The notes: generated by a model not told the origin, from the sequence alone. Counted from the first letter of the stretch, positions 1 through 7,464 are shown. The stretch is DNA of 39,504 bases from an uncultured Eubacteriales bacterium (GCA_902465435.1 CABQNH010000017.1:1-39504), one strand, 5' to 3'. Made by a program: numbers and translations.

Positions 1-1268
1 GCAAAGCCCACGCCGAACACCACCTCACGGAACATGGACAGCAGCGTGGACGAGAGTGCCTTACCGACTGCCTGCAAAAAGATAAAGCACGCCTTATTGA
101 CGCAGGCCAGGACCATCATGCACAGATAGGTGCGGAAGGCCTTGATAGCGAAATCGGTGTAGTAGCTGCTCTCGTTGGCTGCGCCGAAGATGGCGATGAG
201 CTGCCGGGGGGGAAGCACTCCGCCAGCACAAGCGCCACCGCGCCCACCAGCGCCTCGGCCACCAAAAGCTTTGTGAACAGCTCCCGCACACGGTGCTTTT
301 TCTCCGCGCCCATGTTGTAGCCCACGACGGGGATGCAGCCTGCCGCCATGCCTACCACGATGGAGATGACGATCTGGAAGAACTTCATCACGATGCCCAC
401 CACCGCCATGGGGATCTGGGCATACTGCTCCTGCCCGAACACAGGGTCCTGCGCGCCGTATTTGCGGAGCATATTGTTGATGGCTGCCATAGCCGCCACA
501 AGGCTGATCTGGGAGAGCAAGCTGGTGATGCCCAGGGTCAGCATCCGCCCGCAGATGCCGCCCTGCAGGGCATAGTCGCCGGAGGCGGGCTTGATGATCT
601 TCATATGCAGCAGATACCACAGGGCAAGGATCGCCGTAAATACCTGCCCGATGACCGTGGCCACCGCCGCACCCATCATACCCCACTTGAAGCAGAAAAT
701 GAAAATGGGGGTCCAGGATGATGTTGATAACGGCGCCTGTCAGGGTGGAGATCATGGCGAACTTAGGGTTGCCGTCGGCGCGGATGATGGGGTTCATGGC
801 CTGCCCGAACATATAGAACGGGATGCCCAGGGTGATATAGAAGAAGTATTCCTGCGAGTGGCGGAAGGTCTCCTCATTCACCGTGCCGCCGAACATGGCG
901 ATGATGTCGTTTGCAAAAATGAGATATACCGCCGTGAGAACAAGACTGCCGACGATGCTCAGCACCACCGCATTGCCGACGCTGCGCTTGGCCTTGTCCA
1001 CCTTGCTTCTGCCCAGCGCCATGCTGACGAAGGCGCAGCAGCCGTCGCCCACCATGACGGCGATGGCCAGGGCCACCACCGTCAGCGGGAACACCACCGT
1101 ATTGGCGGCGTTGCCGTAAGATCCGAGGTAACTGGCGTTGGCAATGAAGATCTGGTCAACGATGTTGTAAAGCGCGCCCACCAGCAGCGAGATGATGCAG
1201 GGGATGGCGTACTGCCGCATGAGCTTGCCGATACGCTCCGTCCTCAAAAACTGATTTTCGGTATCCAT
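1..1268 (-). pseudogene. MATE-family multidrug efflux transporter, frameshifted twice and cut by the window edge
   Basis: The predicted product is a polytopic membrane transporter of the MATE (multi-antimicrobial extrusion) family, which exports cationic compounds in exchange for Na+ or H+. Translation from the ATG at 1268 gives a typical start (short polar N-terminus, then a helix with a YNIVDQIFI motif) and runs well to about 712. There the frame breaks in a G5 run (plus strand 707-711) and continues in another frame through 679-210. It breaks again at a G7 run (206-212) and resumes in a further frame to the window edge. Across all three frames the protein reads as continuous MATE sequence, so the breaks are recent or are sequencing errors. 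A strong ribosome binding site (AGAAGG) precedes the ATG. The remainder of the gene lies left of the window. I am sure of the family and unsure whether the gene is truly broken. Confidence 0.85.
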
Positions 1269-1294
1269 AAAAATCAACCTTCTTTCAAAAAATA

Positions 1295-1334
1295 GAAAAT
1301 GCGCAAGTCCATTAACCTGAACTTACGCATTTTC
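1295..1334. promoter_or_regulatory. Inverted repeat in the MATE leader (operator or leader hairpin)
   Basis: The arms GAAAATGCGCAAGT (1295-1308) and ACTTACGCATTTTC (1321-1334) pair at 13 of 14 positions around a 12-base spacer. The repeat lies between the predicted transcription start and the ribosome binding site of the MATE gene. It has no U-tract suited to a terminator on the minus strand. A repressor operator (for example of a MarR/TetR-type regulator) or a leader stem-loop are both possible. Confidence 0.5.
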
Positions 1335-1351
1335 TGCTACACGATATCGTT

Positions 1352-1380
1352 ATTATAGCAGGAAACTCAAAATTTTTCAA
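1352..1380 (-). promoter_or_regulatory. Promoter of the MATE gene
   Basis: On the minus strand there is a -35 TTGAAA (1375-1380), a 17-base spacer and a -10 TATAAT (1352-1357) with an upstream TG extension. A perfect 10-base palindrome, ACGATATCGT (1341-1350), sits at the expected transcription start and would be a natural operator. Confidence 0.7.
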
Positions 1381-1409
1381 ATGTTTTTGCGTGATTTTTT
1401 GAAAAAACA

Positions 1410-1418
1410 TGCTATAAT
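1410..1418 (+). promoter_or_regulatory. Extended -10 promoter, plus strand
   Basis: TGCTATAAT is a perfect extended -10 element. No good -35 lies at the usual distance, which extended -10 promoters tolerate. It would transcribe the short ORF at 1571 through a leader of about 145 bases. That leader (1426-1570) contains a small palindrome (1465-1477) and no other recognisable element. The promoter diverges from the MATE promoter, leaving about 30 bases between the two -10 boxes. Confidence 0.5.
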
Positions 1419-1570
1419 GGATATATAGCAAAGCTACCGCGAGAGTGATTTCAGCCGATAATTCGACGGCAGCCGTCTTATCACCGTCACTGTTTTTGCT
1501 CAAACATCTCTCCGCATTATAGGTCTGATACTTCTGCCGTAATGTATTGTACCAAAAGGAGGTGTTTGCT

Positions 1571-1750
1571 GTGAAGCGTGTGAAGGCAGCTTGTATTCTT
1601 CAAACCATGATTTTTGCACAGAAGCCGGAAATGGGTTACACCAAGGACCGTGCATTGCAGATCAACAAAGAAGAAGTCGAGCATTACAAAGCGACTCTCG
1701 AACGTGCAAAGACGAGATATCAGATTGTTGATCAGCCACACCTCCTTTGA
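1571..1750 (+). CDS. Small conserved-type hypothetical protein, probably truncated
   Basis: The start is GTG at 1571, preceded by AAAGGAGG at good distance, giving 59-60 residues beginning VKRVKAAC. The product is highly charged and mostly helical, with no signal peptide or membrane segment. From memory it resembles a widespread Clostridia family of roughly 70-80 residues that starts MKRVKAAC..QT and continues, after a KTRYQIV-like stretch, with a DGSI..K..KQYN tail. Here that tail is missing: the frame ends in VDQPHLL. If the recollection is right this is a 3'-truncated copy. Its function is unknown. The ribosome binding site and promoter support expression. Confidence 0.5.
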   Translation: MKRVKAACILQTMIFAQKPEMGYTKDRALQINKEEVEHYKATLERAKTRYQIVDQPHLL

Positions 1751-1757
1751 TTTTTCT

Positions 1758-1772
1758 ATAATCATTATAGCG
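1758..1772. repeat. Perfect 15-base palindrome
   Basis: CTATAAT-C-ATTATAG has 7-base arms. It carries a TATAAT sequence on each strand just after the short ORF at 1571-1750, so it could be a pair of -10 elements or a protein site. Confidence 0.3.
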
Positions 1773-1858
1773 AGGATGACAGCGGTAATCGAATGTACGG
1801 ATATAAGGCAATACCGCACAGAAAAAAGTGCCAGATACCGCCAAGTGTGATATAATAA

Positions 1859-2131
1859 ACTTATGGATCCGGCGTAGGTATTGGACGGCTGCTGAGTGGT
1901 TCCGCCATGCGCATTGACCCGGAATATCATGTAGCTTATCGCCATTACAAGCAGATGGGCGAAGAGATCCAGAATACACTGCTCCATGCGCGTCAGGCAG
2001 GCCGCGATGCTGCCGCGGCATCCGCAGCGGAGCAGAAACAACTCGCCGCTTCCTGGTGCTGTCCCGCCTGCTGCGGGCAGAACAAAGGCGGAACGTTCTG
2101 TGAATTCTGCGGCACTCCGCGCCCGCAATAA
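1859..2131 (+). pseudogene. Zinc-ribbon C-terminal fragment
   Basis: The frame is open from just after a stop at 1856-1858. Its first ATG is at 1907 (74 residues), but no ribosome binding site precedes that ATG. Before it the frame reads a glycine-rich stretch (GSGVGIGRLL). The C-terminus is a zinc ribbon with two Cys pairs (CCPACC and CEFCGTPRP), after an Ala/Gln-rich helix. Such tails close many Clostridia membrane-associated proteins (SPFH or zinc-ribbon domain families). A -10 (TATAAT, 1851-1856) lies immediately upstream, and an ATG at 1863 falls in another frame that stops after four codons. I read this as the 3' remnant of a larger gene. A short independent gene is possible. Confidence 0.35.
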
Positions 2132-2223
2132 TACTTATCGATTCCAAGCGCTGCCGAAAAGCGGTATGCCTCGGAATATATACGCCAACCTCATTGTCTT
2201 TTATGACGGAAAGGAACATTGCT

Positions 2224-2568
2224 ATGAAAAACACGATGAAAAAACTGATTCCTGCACTGCTCGTTCTCACCATGGTTCTTGCGCTGGTCGCCTGCGGTGA
2301 AAGCAAAGACGCAGTGGCCGGTACCTGGACCGGAGATCTTGGCCTGGACGGCGTTGTCACCTGGACCTTTGACGGCAAGGGCGGCTGCACAATGGAAAAC
2401 GAGTTTATGAAGCAGAAGGGTACTTATACCCTGAAAGACGACCAGCTGACAGTCAAGCTTGAATACTGGGATGACGCAAATGTCTATACCATCTCCATAG
2501 ACGGCGACACACTTACGATGAATGACAACGAAGGCATCGCGGTCAGCGGTACTTACACGAAAAAGTAA
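2224..2568 (+). CDS. Small secreted lipoprotein
   Basis: The ATG at 2224 is preceded by AAGGAA at good spacing and gives 114 residues. A basic N-terminus and a hydrophobic core lead to a lipobox ending LVAC, with the lipidated cysteine at about residue 24. The product is therefore predicted to be anchored to the outer face of the membrane. The mature part (about 90 residues) is beta-rich with alternating Gly/Thr strands (GTWTGDLGL near the start, SGTYTKK at the end). This resembles small lipocalin-like or DUF5640-type domains that occur alone in Firmicutes. No catalytic motif is visible. It stands alone between the zinc-ribbon fragment and the next ORFs. A hairpin follows at 2582-2604 (GCTCCCG/CGGGAGC) but lacks a U-tract. 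Confidence 0.75.
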   Translation: MKNTMKKLIPALLVLTMVLALVACGESKDAVAGTWTGDLGLDGVVTWTFDGKGGCTMENEFMKQKGTYTLKDDQLTVKLEYWDDANVYTISIDGDTLTMNDNEGIAVSGTYTKK

Positions 2569-2769
2569 TAGGTTTTGGGCTGCTCCCGGCGCATGGTCGG
2601 GAGCACCGAAAAAATCAGAGAGCTTTGGTACGGAATTTGATAGGGATGCGCCGGCAAGCTGCGATATGCCGCAGCCTTTCGCTCCAATGCGGCACTGTGC
2701 GGCACGTTTATCAGGCAGACGAAGAACGGCGCGCCTGGCAAGAGCGATCTGCCCCGCGAAGAGCTGTCC

Positions 2770-3003
2770 ATGATCCTTATTTTCAGTTCCCTCGTCATCG
2801 GCGCTATTCTGGCGTTGGTTTTTGTGGGTACAAGAAAGGGCAGGCCGAAAACTGTGCGCGTGCAGGCGGCGGCCAAAAAGGAGCTGCTTTGCTGTCACAA
2901 GACGCAGCGATTGGTTCTTTTTCTATCCTGCGGCACGCGCAGAACGAAAAAGGAGAGCCGCTCCGGAAGCAGTACGCATACCTCGTCCTCCGCCAAAACG
3001 TAG
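2770..3003 (+). CDS. Possible small single-helix membrane protein or gene remnant
   Basis: The frame gives 77 residues with an N-terminal hydrophobic segment (about residues 2-20, ILIFSSLVIGAILALVFVG) followed by a basic region. The frame stays open upstream to 2644 but has no other ATG. The site before 2770 is weak (GAAGAG). After about residue 40 the composition becomes Ser/Arg/Thr-rich and looks less like a folded protein, so the frame may have been lost there. I do not recognise it. The rest of the 2569-3076 gap shows nothing else I can support. Confidence 0.25.
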   Translation: MILIFSSLVIGAILALVFVGTRKGRPKTVRVQAAAKKELLCCHKTQRLVLFLSCGTRRTKKESRSGSSTHTSSSAKT

Positions 3004-3076
3004 CAGGCAGCAGCGGGAAGCTCTAACGGTGCGAAGGGAAACCTATATGCCGGAGCGAACGCAGGAGGAAAGAAGC

Positions 3077-3646
3077 ATGAGTATATTTGACAAACTGAAA
3101 ACCACAGCGCAGCGGGCGGTAAACACTGACGCACAGTCTGCGGGCAGCGAGCGGGAGACCTTCCCCTTTGCAGAGCTTCCGGAAAGCCTTGCCCAGCTTC
3201 AGACACTTTCTGAGGCAAGCCTGGATACGCCGTACAAAACGGCGGCACTGACCGTGCTGGCGCTCTGTGCCTATGCCGCAGATAGGAGCATCGGCATAGA
3301 AATGCTGAACTGGCTCCGTGGCCCCCGTCCGCTGAACGGGCAGGAAATTTCGTTCCTGAACGACCGCTTCCGTGACGGCAAGACCTATCTGCCGTTCACC
3401 TATTTTGCCGGCTCTACGCCCGATAACAGCTATACGCCCACCGAGCCGTACACCATCATCGTAGAATCGAACCATGCTTCCGTCGCAGAAGCCGGGTATA
3501 GGAAGCTGTTTATTTCCTGCGGCGGTGCGGACGATCCCCGTCCCATGAAGCTGCGCCAGCGCGGCAGCGACGGCAAGTGGTTTCTGTGGGAGCAATATCT
3601 GTTCACCGGCGTGCGCACCCCGAAAGCTGCCGACCCATGGGCTTAG
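3077..3646 (+). CDS. DUF6935-family protein
   Basis: The ATG at 3077 follows a clear AGGAGG and gives 189 residues. It begins with an amphipathic helix (MSIFDKLKTTAQRAVN), followed by a globular domain with an ALCAYAADRSIGIEMLNWLRGPRPL core and a C-terminus reading FTGVRTPKAADPWA. This pattern matches, from memory, the DUF6935 family found in many Clostridia, often near SPFH or zinc-ribbon membrane-associated proteins. The function is unknown. There is no signal peptide and no membrane helix, so it is likely cytoplasmic. An upstream in-frame extension to 2822 is rejected because its composition is Arg-rich and it lacks a ribosome binding site. Confidence 0.8.
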   Translation: MSIFDKLKTTAQRAVNTDAQSAGSERETFPFAELPESLAQLQTLSEASLDTPYKTAALTVLALCAYAADRSIGIEMLNWLRGPRPLNGQEISFLNDRFRDGKTYLPFTYFAGSTPDNSYTPTEPYTIIVESNHASVAEAGYRKLFISCGGADDPRPMKLRQRGSDGKWFLWEQYLFTGVRTPKAADPWA

Positions 3647-3682
3647 AGGAGGCGCACGGAGACGCTAAGTCACCCTCTCCGG

Positions 3683-3871
3683 TTAATATAGAGCAGGCAG
3701 ACACATGGAAAGCCTCCATGCTGTCTGCCTGTTCTTTGTGCTAAAATGACTGCGGCGGTGGTTTGCCTCTATACCAAGTACTTTGGCGTGTGATGCCATA
3801 CTTCCCTGACCGGCTAAGTACATCTGCACTGCTTCTATGCGCTTTTTGATTCCGGCCTGTTTTTCCGCATA
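3683..3871 (-). mobile_element. Fragment of an IS3/IS150-type orfA (transposase helix-turn-helix)
   Basis: The minus-strand frame of about 63 residues starts at a TTG preceded by GGGGAG. Its first 40 residues have the form of the N-terminal helix-turn-helix of IS3-family orfA proteins: a basic lead, KKRIEAVQMYLAGQGS, then SHAKVLGIE. After VLGIE the match stops; a normal orfA continues for a further 50-100 residues, and no orfB follows. It is therefore a decayed insertion-sequence end. The nested inverted repeat at 3875-3936 immediately upstream may belong to the same element. Confidence 0.5.
3692..3734 (+). terminator. Hairpin terminator after the DUF6935 gene
   Basis: A long stem (AGCAGGCAGACACATGG against CCATGCTGTCTGCCTGTT, a few mismatches) is followed by TTCTTTG. 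It lies 45 bases after the stop codon at 3646 and overlaps the end of the insertion-sequence fragment on the other strand. Confidence 0.6.
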
Positions 3872-3874
3872 CAA

Positions 3875-3936
3875 ATGCTCCCCATAGCATGGTCTCGAAA
3901 TGATTGTTTTTCGAGCGTCTACTCTATGGGGAGCAT
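3875..3936. repeat. Nested inverted repeat upstream of the IS fragment
   Basis: The outer arms ATGCTCCCCATAG (3875-3887) and CTATGGGGAGCAT (3924-3936) match perfectly over 13 bases. Inside them CTCGAAA (3894-3900) and TTTCGAG (3909-3915) form a second perfect stem. The minus-strand arm contains the GGGGAG that could serve as ribosome binding site of the orfA fragment. It could be an RNA structure controlling transposase translation, or the end of a small element. Confidence 0.5.
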
Positions 3937-3960
3937 ATCCGTTAATATTGAAACGCTTAT

Positions 3961-4018
3961 CGTCTTTGTCGACTACGGACTTTATTGACAGTCTGGCGCA
4001 TCCGCTGCGCGGATGCGC
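3961..4018. repeat. Dispersed hairpin element, copy A (3' end of the nrdD-nrdG-DUF2284 operon)
   Basis: On the plus strand, CGTCTTTGTCGACTACGGAC then TTTATTGACAGTCTG leads into a perfect hairpin (GCGCATCCGC 3996-4005, GCGGATGCGC 4009-4018). About 32 bases ahead of the hairpin match copy B (18284-18317) at most positions. The hairpin lies 16 bases past the stop codon of the minus-strand DUF2284 gene and could end that transcript, although no U-tract follows. Confidence 0.6.
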
Positions 4019-4033
4019 GGCAGGCCTTCCGGC

Positions 4034-4573
4034 TTAGCGATAGACGTACATTCCAAAAAGAGGAAGCTTTCCATCCTGCACATCATAGGCAAGTCCGCAG
4101 CGCTCTGCAAGCTTGCGCACATAAATGCAATAAGCGGACATACACGAAAAGCGCATTTCCTCATGCGGACAGGGCTTGCCCTCCGTGATTGCACAGGGAT
4201 CGCAGAGCGTGCAGTTGCTCGCGCCAACCAAAAATCCATCCACGCCCGCCGCCTGCAGGCGCTTACGCAGCCGCACGGAAGCAGCGTTATGCGCGCCCTT
4301 GGCGCGTCGCACGCCGACAGCGTCGCGCAGCTCATCCAGCGGCCACATGGTCTGCAATACCATCGCGAGCGGCATTGCCTGCACCCGCGCCCGCATTTCG
4401 TCCGGCGTTCCGCAGGACGGCGGGCAAGCATAGTTTGCCCCATATTTCCCGCAGAGATTTTCTTCACAGAACTGCCGGAAGGAAGGCTCAAAGGGGATCT
4501 CCTCTGTTGCAAGGATCGCAGCGGCAAAAAAGCCTTCCTGTATCGCCGCGTCAATTCGTTCCTGATCGTTCAT
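4034..4573 (-). CDS. DUF2284 family cysteine-rich putative metal-binding protein
   Basis: The product has 179 residues and matches the DUF2284 (COG5423) family of predicted metal-binding proteins at normal length. It contains many cysteines in clusters: GKYGANYACPPSCGTPDEM near residue 45, then NCTLCDPCAITEGKPCPH and SCMSAYC in the second half. The arrangement suggests Fe-S or zinc binding. The start ATG at 4573 has AGGAGG six bases ahead, and it overlaps the nrdG stop codon by four bases (ATGA). It is thus translationally coupled to nrdG and transcribed with the anaerobic ribonucleotide reductase genes. A role in metal or redox handling for that enzyme is possible but only an inference from context. 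Confidence 0.85.
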   Translation of the reverse strand: MNDQERIDAAIQEGFFAAAILATEEIPFEPSFRQFCEENLCGKYGANYACPPSCGTPDEMRARVQAMPLAMVLQTMWPLDELRDAVGVRRAKGAHNAASVRLRKRLQAAGVDGFLVGASNCTLCDPCAITEGKPCPHEEMRFSCMSAYCIYVRKLAERCGLAYDVQDGKLPLFGMYVYR

Positions 4574-5067
4574 GTCATACCTCCTAAAAGCTGCAGCGTA
4601 CCGGTCGCGCGCGTCCGATTCAGATCAATAACGCGCTGATTCCTGCTGCCGCGAAAGCGCAGCTCCAGGCTGCGCGCCTCCTGCACAAAGGGGCCGTCCA
4701 CCAGAACATCCAGCAGCGCCAGCAGTGCAATATGCTCCGGATTGCCCCCATTTTGAAGCTGCTCCAGCGTATAGCCGGTGTATGCCCAGACATTCAGGCC
4801 GTGGGCTTTTGCCGCGCGCGCCAGAACGGCGCAGTCCGCCGCCTGGCAGAACGGCTCGCCGCCGGTCAGCGTAATGCCGTCGAGCAGCGGATTTTTTAAA
4901 AACGTCTCAATGATGGCCTCGGGCGCAAGCTCCCGTCCGCCGGAAAAATCGTGGGTCTGCGGGTTGTGGCAGCCCGGGCAGTGATGCGGACACCCCTGCG
5001 TGAAAATCGCCATACGCAATCCCACGCCGTCCACAATAGAATCGTTGACCAGCTCTGCAATTCTCAT
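4570..5067 (-). CDS. nrdG: Anaerobic ribonucleoside-triphosphate reductase activating protein (radical SAM)
   Basis: NrdG uses a [4Fe-4S] cluster and S-adenosylmethionine to make the glycyl radical on NrdD. The product has 165 residues, the usual length. The radical-SAM motif CxxxCxxC is present (Cys26, Cys30, Cys33, in QGCPHHCPGCHNP), followed by a GGEP motif (LTGGEPFCQ) and a family-typical middle (NVWAYTGYTLEQL). The ATG at 5067 is chosen because GGGGAG lies nine bases upstream; the longer frame to 5088 would begin with TTG inside the nrdD stop codon. It sits 17 bases downstream of nrdD and overlaps the DUF2284 start. Confidence 0.95.
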   Translation of the reverse strand: MRIAELVNDSIVDGVGLRMAIFTQGCPHHCPGCHNPQTHDFSGGRELAPEAIIETFLKNPLLDGITLTGGEPFCQAADCAVLARAAKAHGLNVWAYTGYTLEQLQNGGNPEHIALLALLDVLVDGPFVQEARSLELRFRGSRNQRVIDLNRTRATGTLQLLGGMT

Positions 5068-5084
5068 TCGTCCGCGCTCCCCGG

Positions 5085-7403
5085 TCAAGCGTGCTTCACG
5101 CGGTCGCGCTCCTCGGCACGCTTTCCGTTGTTAAAGCGGTCAAGCGTACCGACCAGATAGCCTGTGATGCGGCGAATCCGTTCAAACGGCTCGTCCGGCG
5201 TTTCCCGTCGGCCGCAGCGCGGGCAGGTATCGCCGATGATGCCATTGAATTTACAGACGGGATCGCGATCTACCGCATGATTGATCGAGCCATAGCCAAT
5301 GCCGCTTTCCCCCATAAAGCGGACGATCTTCTCAAACGCCTCCAGATTCTGCAGTGGGTCGCCGTCCATTTCGATATAGGAAATGTGACCGGCGTTCGTC
5401 AGTGCATGGAAGGGTGCTTCCTTTCTGATTTTCTCAAACGCCGTAATGGGGAAATAGACCGGAATGTGGAAGGAGTTTGTGTAATACTCCCGGTCGGTCA
5501 CGCCGGGAATCACGCCGAATTTTTCCTGATCCAGCTTGACAAAACGGCCGGAAAGTCCTTCGGCGGGCGTTGCAAGGCAGGTAAAGTTGAGACCGGTCGC
5601 CTCGGACTCACGGTCGAGCCGCTCGCGCATCCTTCTCACAATGGCAAGGCCGAGCCGCTCAGCCTCCTCGCTCTCGCCGTGATGCGTACCGATCAGTGCC
5701 TTGAGGCATTCGGCAAGGCCGATGAAGCCGACGGACAGCGTGCCGTGCTTCAGCACCTCACGCACCTCATCGTCCGGAGAAAGCGTTTCCGAATCGATCC
5801 AAACACCCTGACCCATCAGGAACGGGAAATTCCGTACACGGCGGCGCGACTGGATCTCCAGCCGCTCCTTCAGCTGTCCGATGCAAAGCTCCAGCATTTG
5901 ATCCAGGCCCGCATAAAAGCGATCGAGATTTCCCTCCGCAAGGATTGCCAGCCGCGGGAGGTTGATGGACGTGAAGGAAAGATTGCCGCGGCGATTTGTA
6001 ATCTCTCTGGTGCGATCATGCACATTGCCGATCACGCGCGTCCGGCAGCCCATATAGGAAATCTCCGTTTCCGGCTGTCCCTCCTTATAATATTGGAGAT
6101 TAAAGGGCGCGTCCTGGAAAGAGAAATTGGGAAACAGCCGTTTCGCCGAGCAGCGGCACGCCAGCTGAAACAGATCGTAATTCGGATCTCCGGGATCCAG
6201 GTTGATGCCCTTTTTCACGCGGAAAATCTGAATGGGGAAAATCGGCGTCTCGCCGTTCCCAAGACCGGCCTCCGTGGCAAGCAGCAGATTTTTTATGACG
6301 AGCCGTGCCTCCGGCGAAGTGTCCATGCCGTAGTTAATCGAGGAAAACGGGGTCTGCGAGCCGGAGCGGGAGGCCATCGTGTTGAGGTTGTGAATAAAGC
6401 TTTCCATCGCCTGATAGGTCGCACGCTCAATATCCCGCAGCGCCTGCTTTCTGGCAAATGTCTGCGCGCGGCGGATCTGCTTTTCCACTGCGCCGAAGGA
6501 CGCCTTCAAAAGCAGTGCCTCTCCGTCAAAATAGGCCTGCTCAGTCTCCAGCCGCGGGGAAAGTCCCTTGCGCTCCATGGACGCGCAAAAGCCCTGAAGC
6601 ACCGCTTCCGTCGTCTCAATCTCGCAGACCAGCTCCAACGCGCGCTGCAAATTCTGCAGGTAAAGCTTGCGATAGCTTTTGCGCACGCCCTCAGCCATAC
6701 CGTAGTCAAAATTCGTGATACTCTGGCCGCCGTGCTGGTCGTTTTGATTTGACTGAATCGCAATGCAGGCAAGCGAGGCATAGGACGCAATGCTTTGCGG
6801 CTCGCGCAGATGCCCCAAGGCAGTCGAAAAGCCGCCGTGGAACAAATCGAGGATATCGATCTGACAGCAGGTCGTCGTAAGCGCGTAAAAATCCATATCG
6901 TGAATATGAATATCGCCGGACTTATGCGCCCGCGCGTAGTCCGGGTTCATAAGAAACATCGTGCAGAATTCCTTTGCGCCCTCCGAACCGTAGCGCAGCA
7001 TCGTGCCCATGGCGGTATCGCCGTCAATATTTGCATTCTCGCGCTTGATATCGGAATCCGCAGCATCCTTGAAGGTGATCTCTTCATACTTGCGCATCAG
7101 GCGGTCGTTCATATTGCGCGCGCGGTTACGCTGCTCCCGGTAGAGAATATAGGCCTTGGCCGTGCGGGCAAAGCCGCCGCGCATCAGCGTCTGTTCTACC
7201 AGATCCTGCACATGCTCCACGTCCGGCTTATCGCCGCTCTCCAGCTCGAGTACGGTCTGCACCTGCTGGGCAAGCTTCCGTGCAGGCTCCGCAGCGTCCG
7301 CAAGACCCGTCGCATGAAACGCCTTTTCGATCGCCGCGGCAATTTTCCCCGCATCAAAGGGAACCTCCCGACCGTCGCGCTTTCTGATCGTATGGATCGC
7401 CAT
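5085..7403 (-). CDS. nrdD: Anaerobic (class III) ribonucleoside-triphosphate reductase
   Basis: NrdD reduces ribonucleoside triphosphates to deoxyribonucleotides without oxygen, using a glycyl radical. The ATG at 7403 (GGAGGAGG eight bases upstream) gives 772 residues. An N-terminal ATP-cone regulatory domain (IRKRDGREVPFDAGKIAAAI, residues 4-23) precedes the catalytic barrel. The C-terminus has the zinc-site cysteines (CKFNGIIGDTCPRCGRRE) and the glycyl-radical loop RRITGYLVG, with the radical glycine at about residue 748. A longer frame to 7625 would cross the promoter and NrdR box and is rejected. It is first in the operon with nrdG and the DUF2284 gene. Confidence 0.97.
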   Translation of the reverse strand: MAIHTIRKRDGREVPFDAGKIAAAIEKAFHATGLADAAEPARKLAQQVQTVLELESGDKPDVEHVQDLVEQTLMRGGFARTAKAYILYREQRNRARNMNDRLMRKYEEITFKDAADSDIKRENANIDGDTAMGTMLRYGSEGAKEFCTMFLMNPDYARAHKSGDIHIHDMDFYALTTTCCQIDILDLFHGGFSTALGHLREPQSIASYASLACIAIQSNQNDQHGGQSITNFDYGMAEGVRKSYRKLYLQNLQRALELVCEIETTEAVLQGFCASMERKGLSPRLETEQAYFDGEALLLKASFGAVEKQIRRAQTFARKQALRDIERATYQAMESFIHNLNTMASRSGSQTPFSSINYGMDTSPEARLVIKNLLLATEAGLGNGETPIFPIQIFRVKKGINLDPGDPNYDLFQLACRCSAKRLFPNFSFQDAPFNLQYYKEGQPETEISYMGCRTRVIGNVHDRTREITNRRGNLSFTSINLPRLAILAEGNLDRFYAGLDQMLELCIGQLKERLEIQSRRRVRNFPFLMGQGVWIDSETLSPDDEVREVLKHGTLSVGFIGLAECLKALIGTHHGESEEAERLGLAIVRRMRERLDRESEATGLNFTCLATPAEGLSGRFVKLDQEKFGVIPGVTDREYYTNSFHIPVYFPITAFEKIRKEAPFHALTNAGHISYIEMDGDPLQNLEAFEKIVRFMGESGIGYGSINHAVDRDPVCKFNGIIGDTCPRCGRRETPDEPFERIRRITGYLVGTLDRFNNGKRAEERDRVKHA

Positions 7404-7423
7404 ATCGATCCCTCCTCCTCGAA

Positions 7424-7439
7424 ACACAAGATGTTGTGT
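7424..7439. promoter_or_regulatory. NrdR box
   Basis: ACACAAGATGTTGTGT is a near-perfect match to the 16-base palindromic NrdR box (consensus acaCwAtATaTwGtgt). It lies between the predicted nrdD transcription start and its ribosome binding site. NrdR represses ribonucleotide reductase genes when (d)ATP is high. Boxes usually come in pairs about 31 bases apart; I see no convincing second box at that distance. Confidence 0.8.
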
Positions 7440-7464
7440 CGAATAATTTATATAGTTCAGAGAT

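Noticed and set aside
1441..1500. A small RNA or riboswitch in the leader of the 1571 ORF
   Set aside because: Only one short palindrome and AGTGA/TCACT ends are visible; the intervening sequence does not pair into a recognisable structure.
2582..2604. Terminator after the lipoprotein gene
   Set aside because: The 7-base stem is followed by an A-rich sequence on the plus strand and has no U-tract, so I do not call it a terminator.
2822..3076. N-terminal extension of the DUF6935 protein
   Set aside because: The extension is Arg/Lys-rich low-quality sequence with no ribosome binding site, while a clear AGGAGG precedes the ATG at 3077.
5091..6752. A 553-residue plus-strand frame opposite nrdD
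   Set aside because: It is a shadow frame; nrdD on the other strand is unmistakable.
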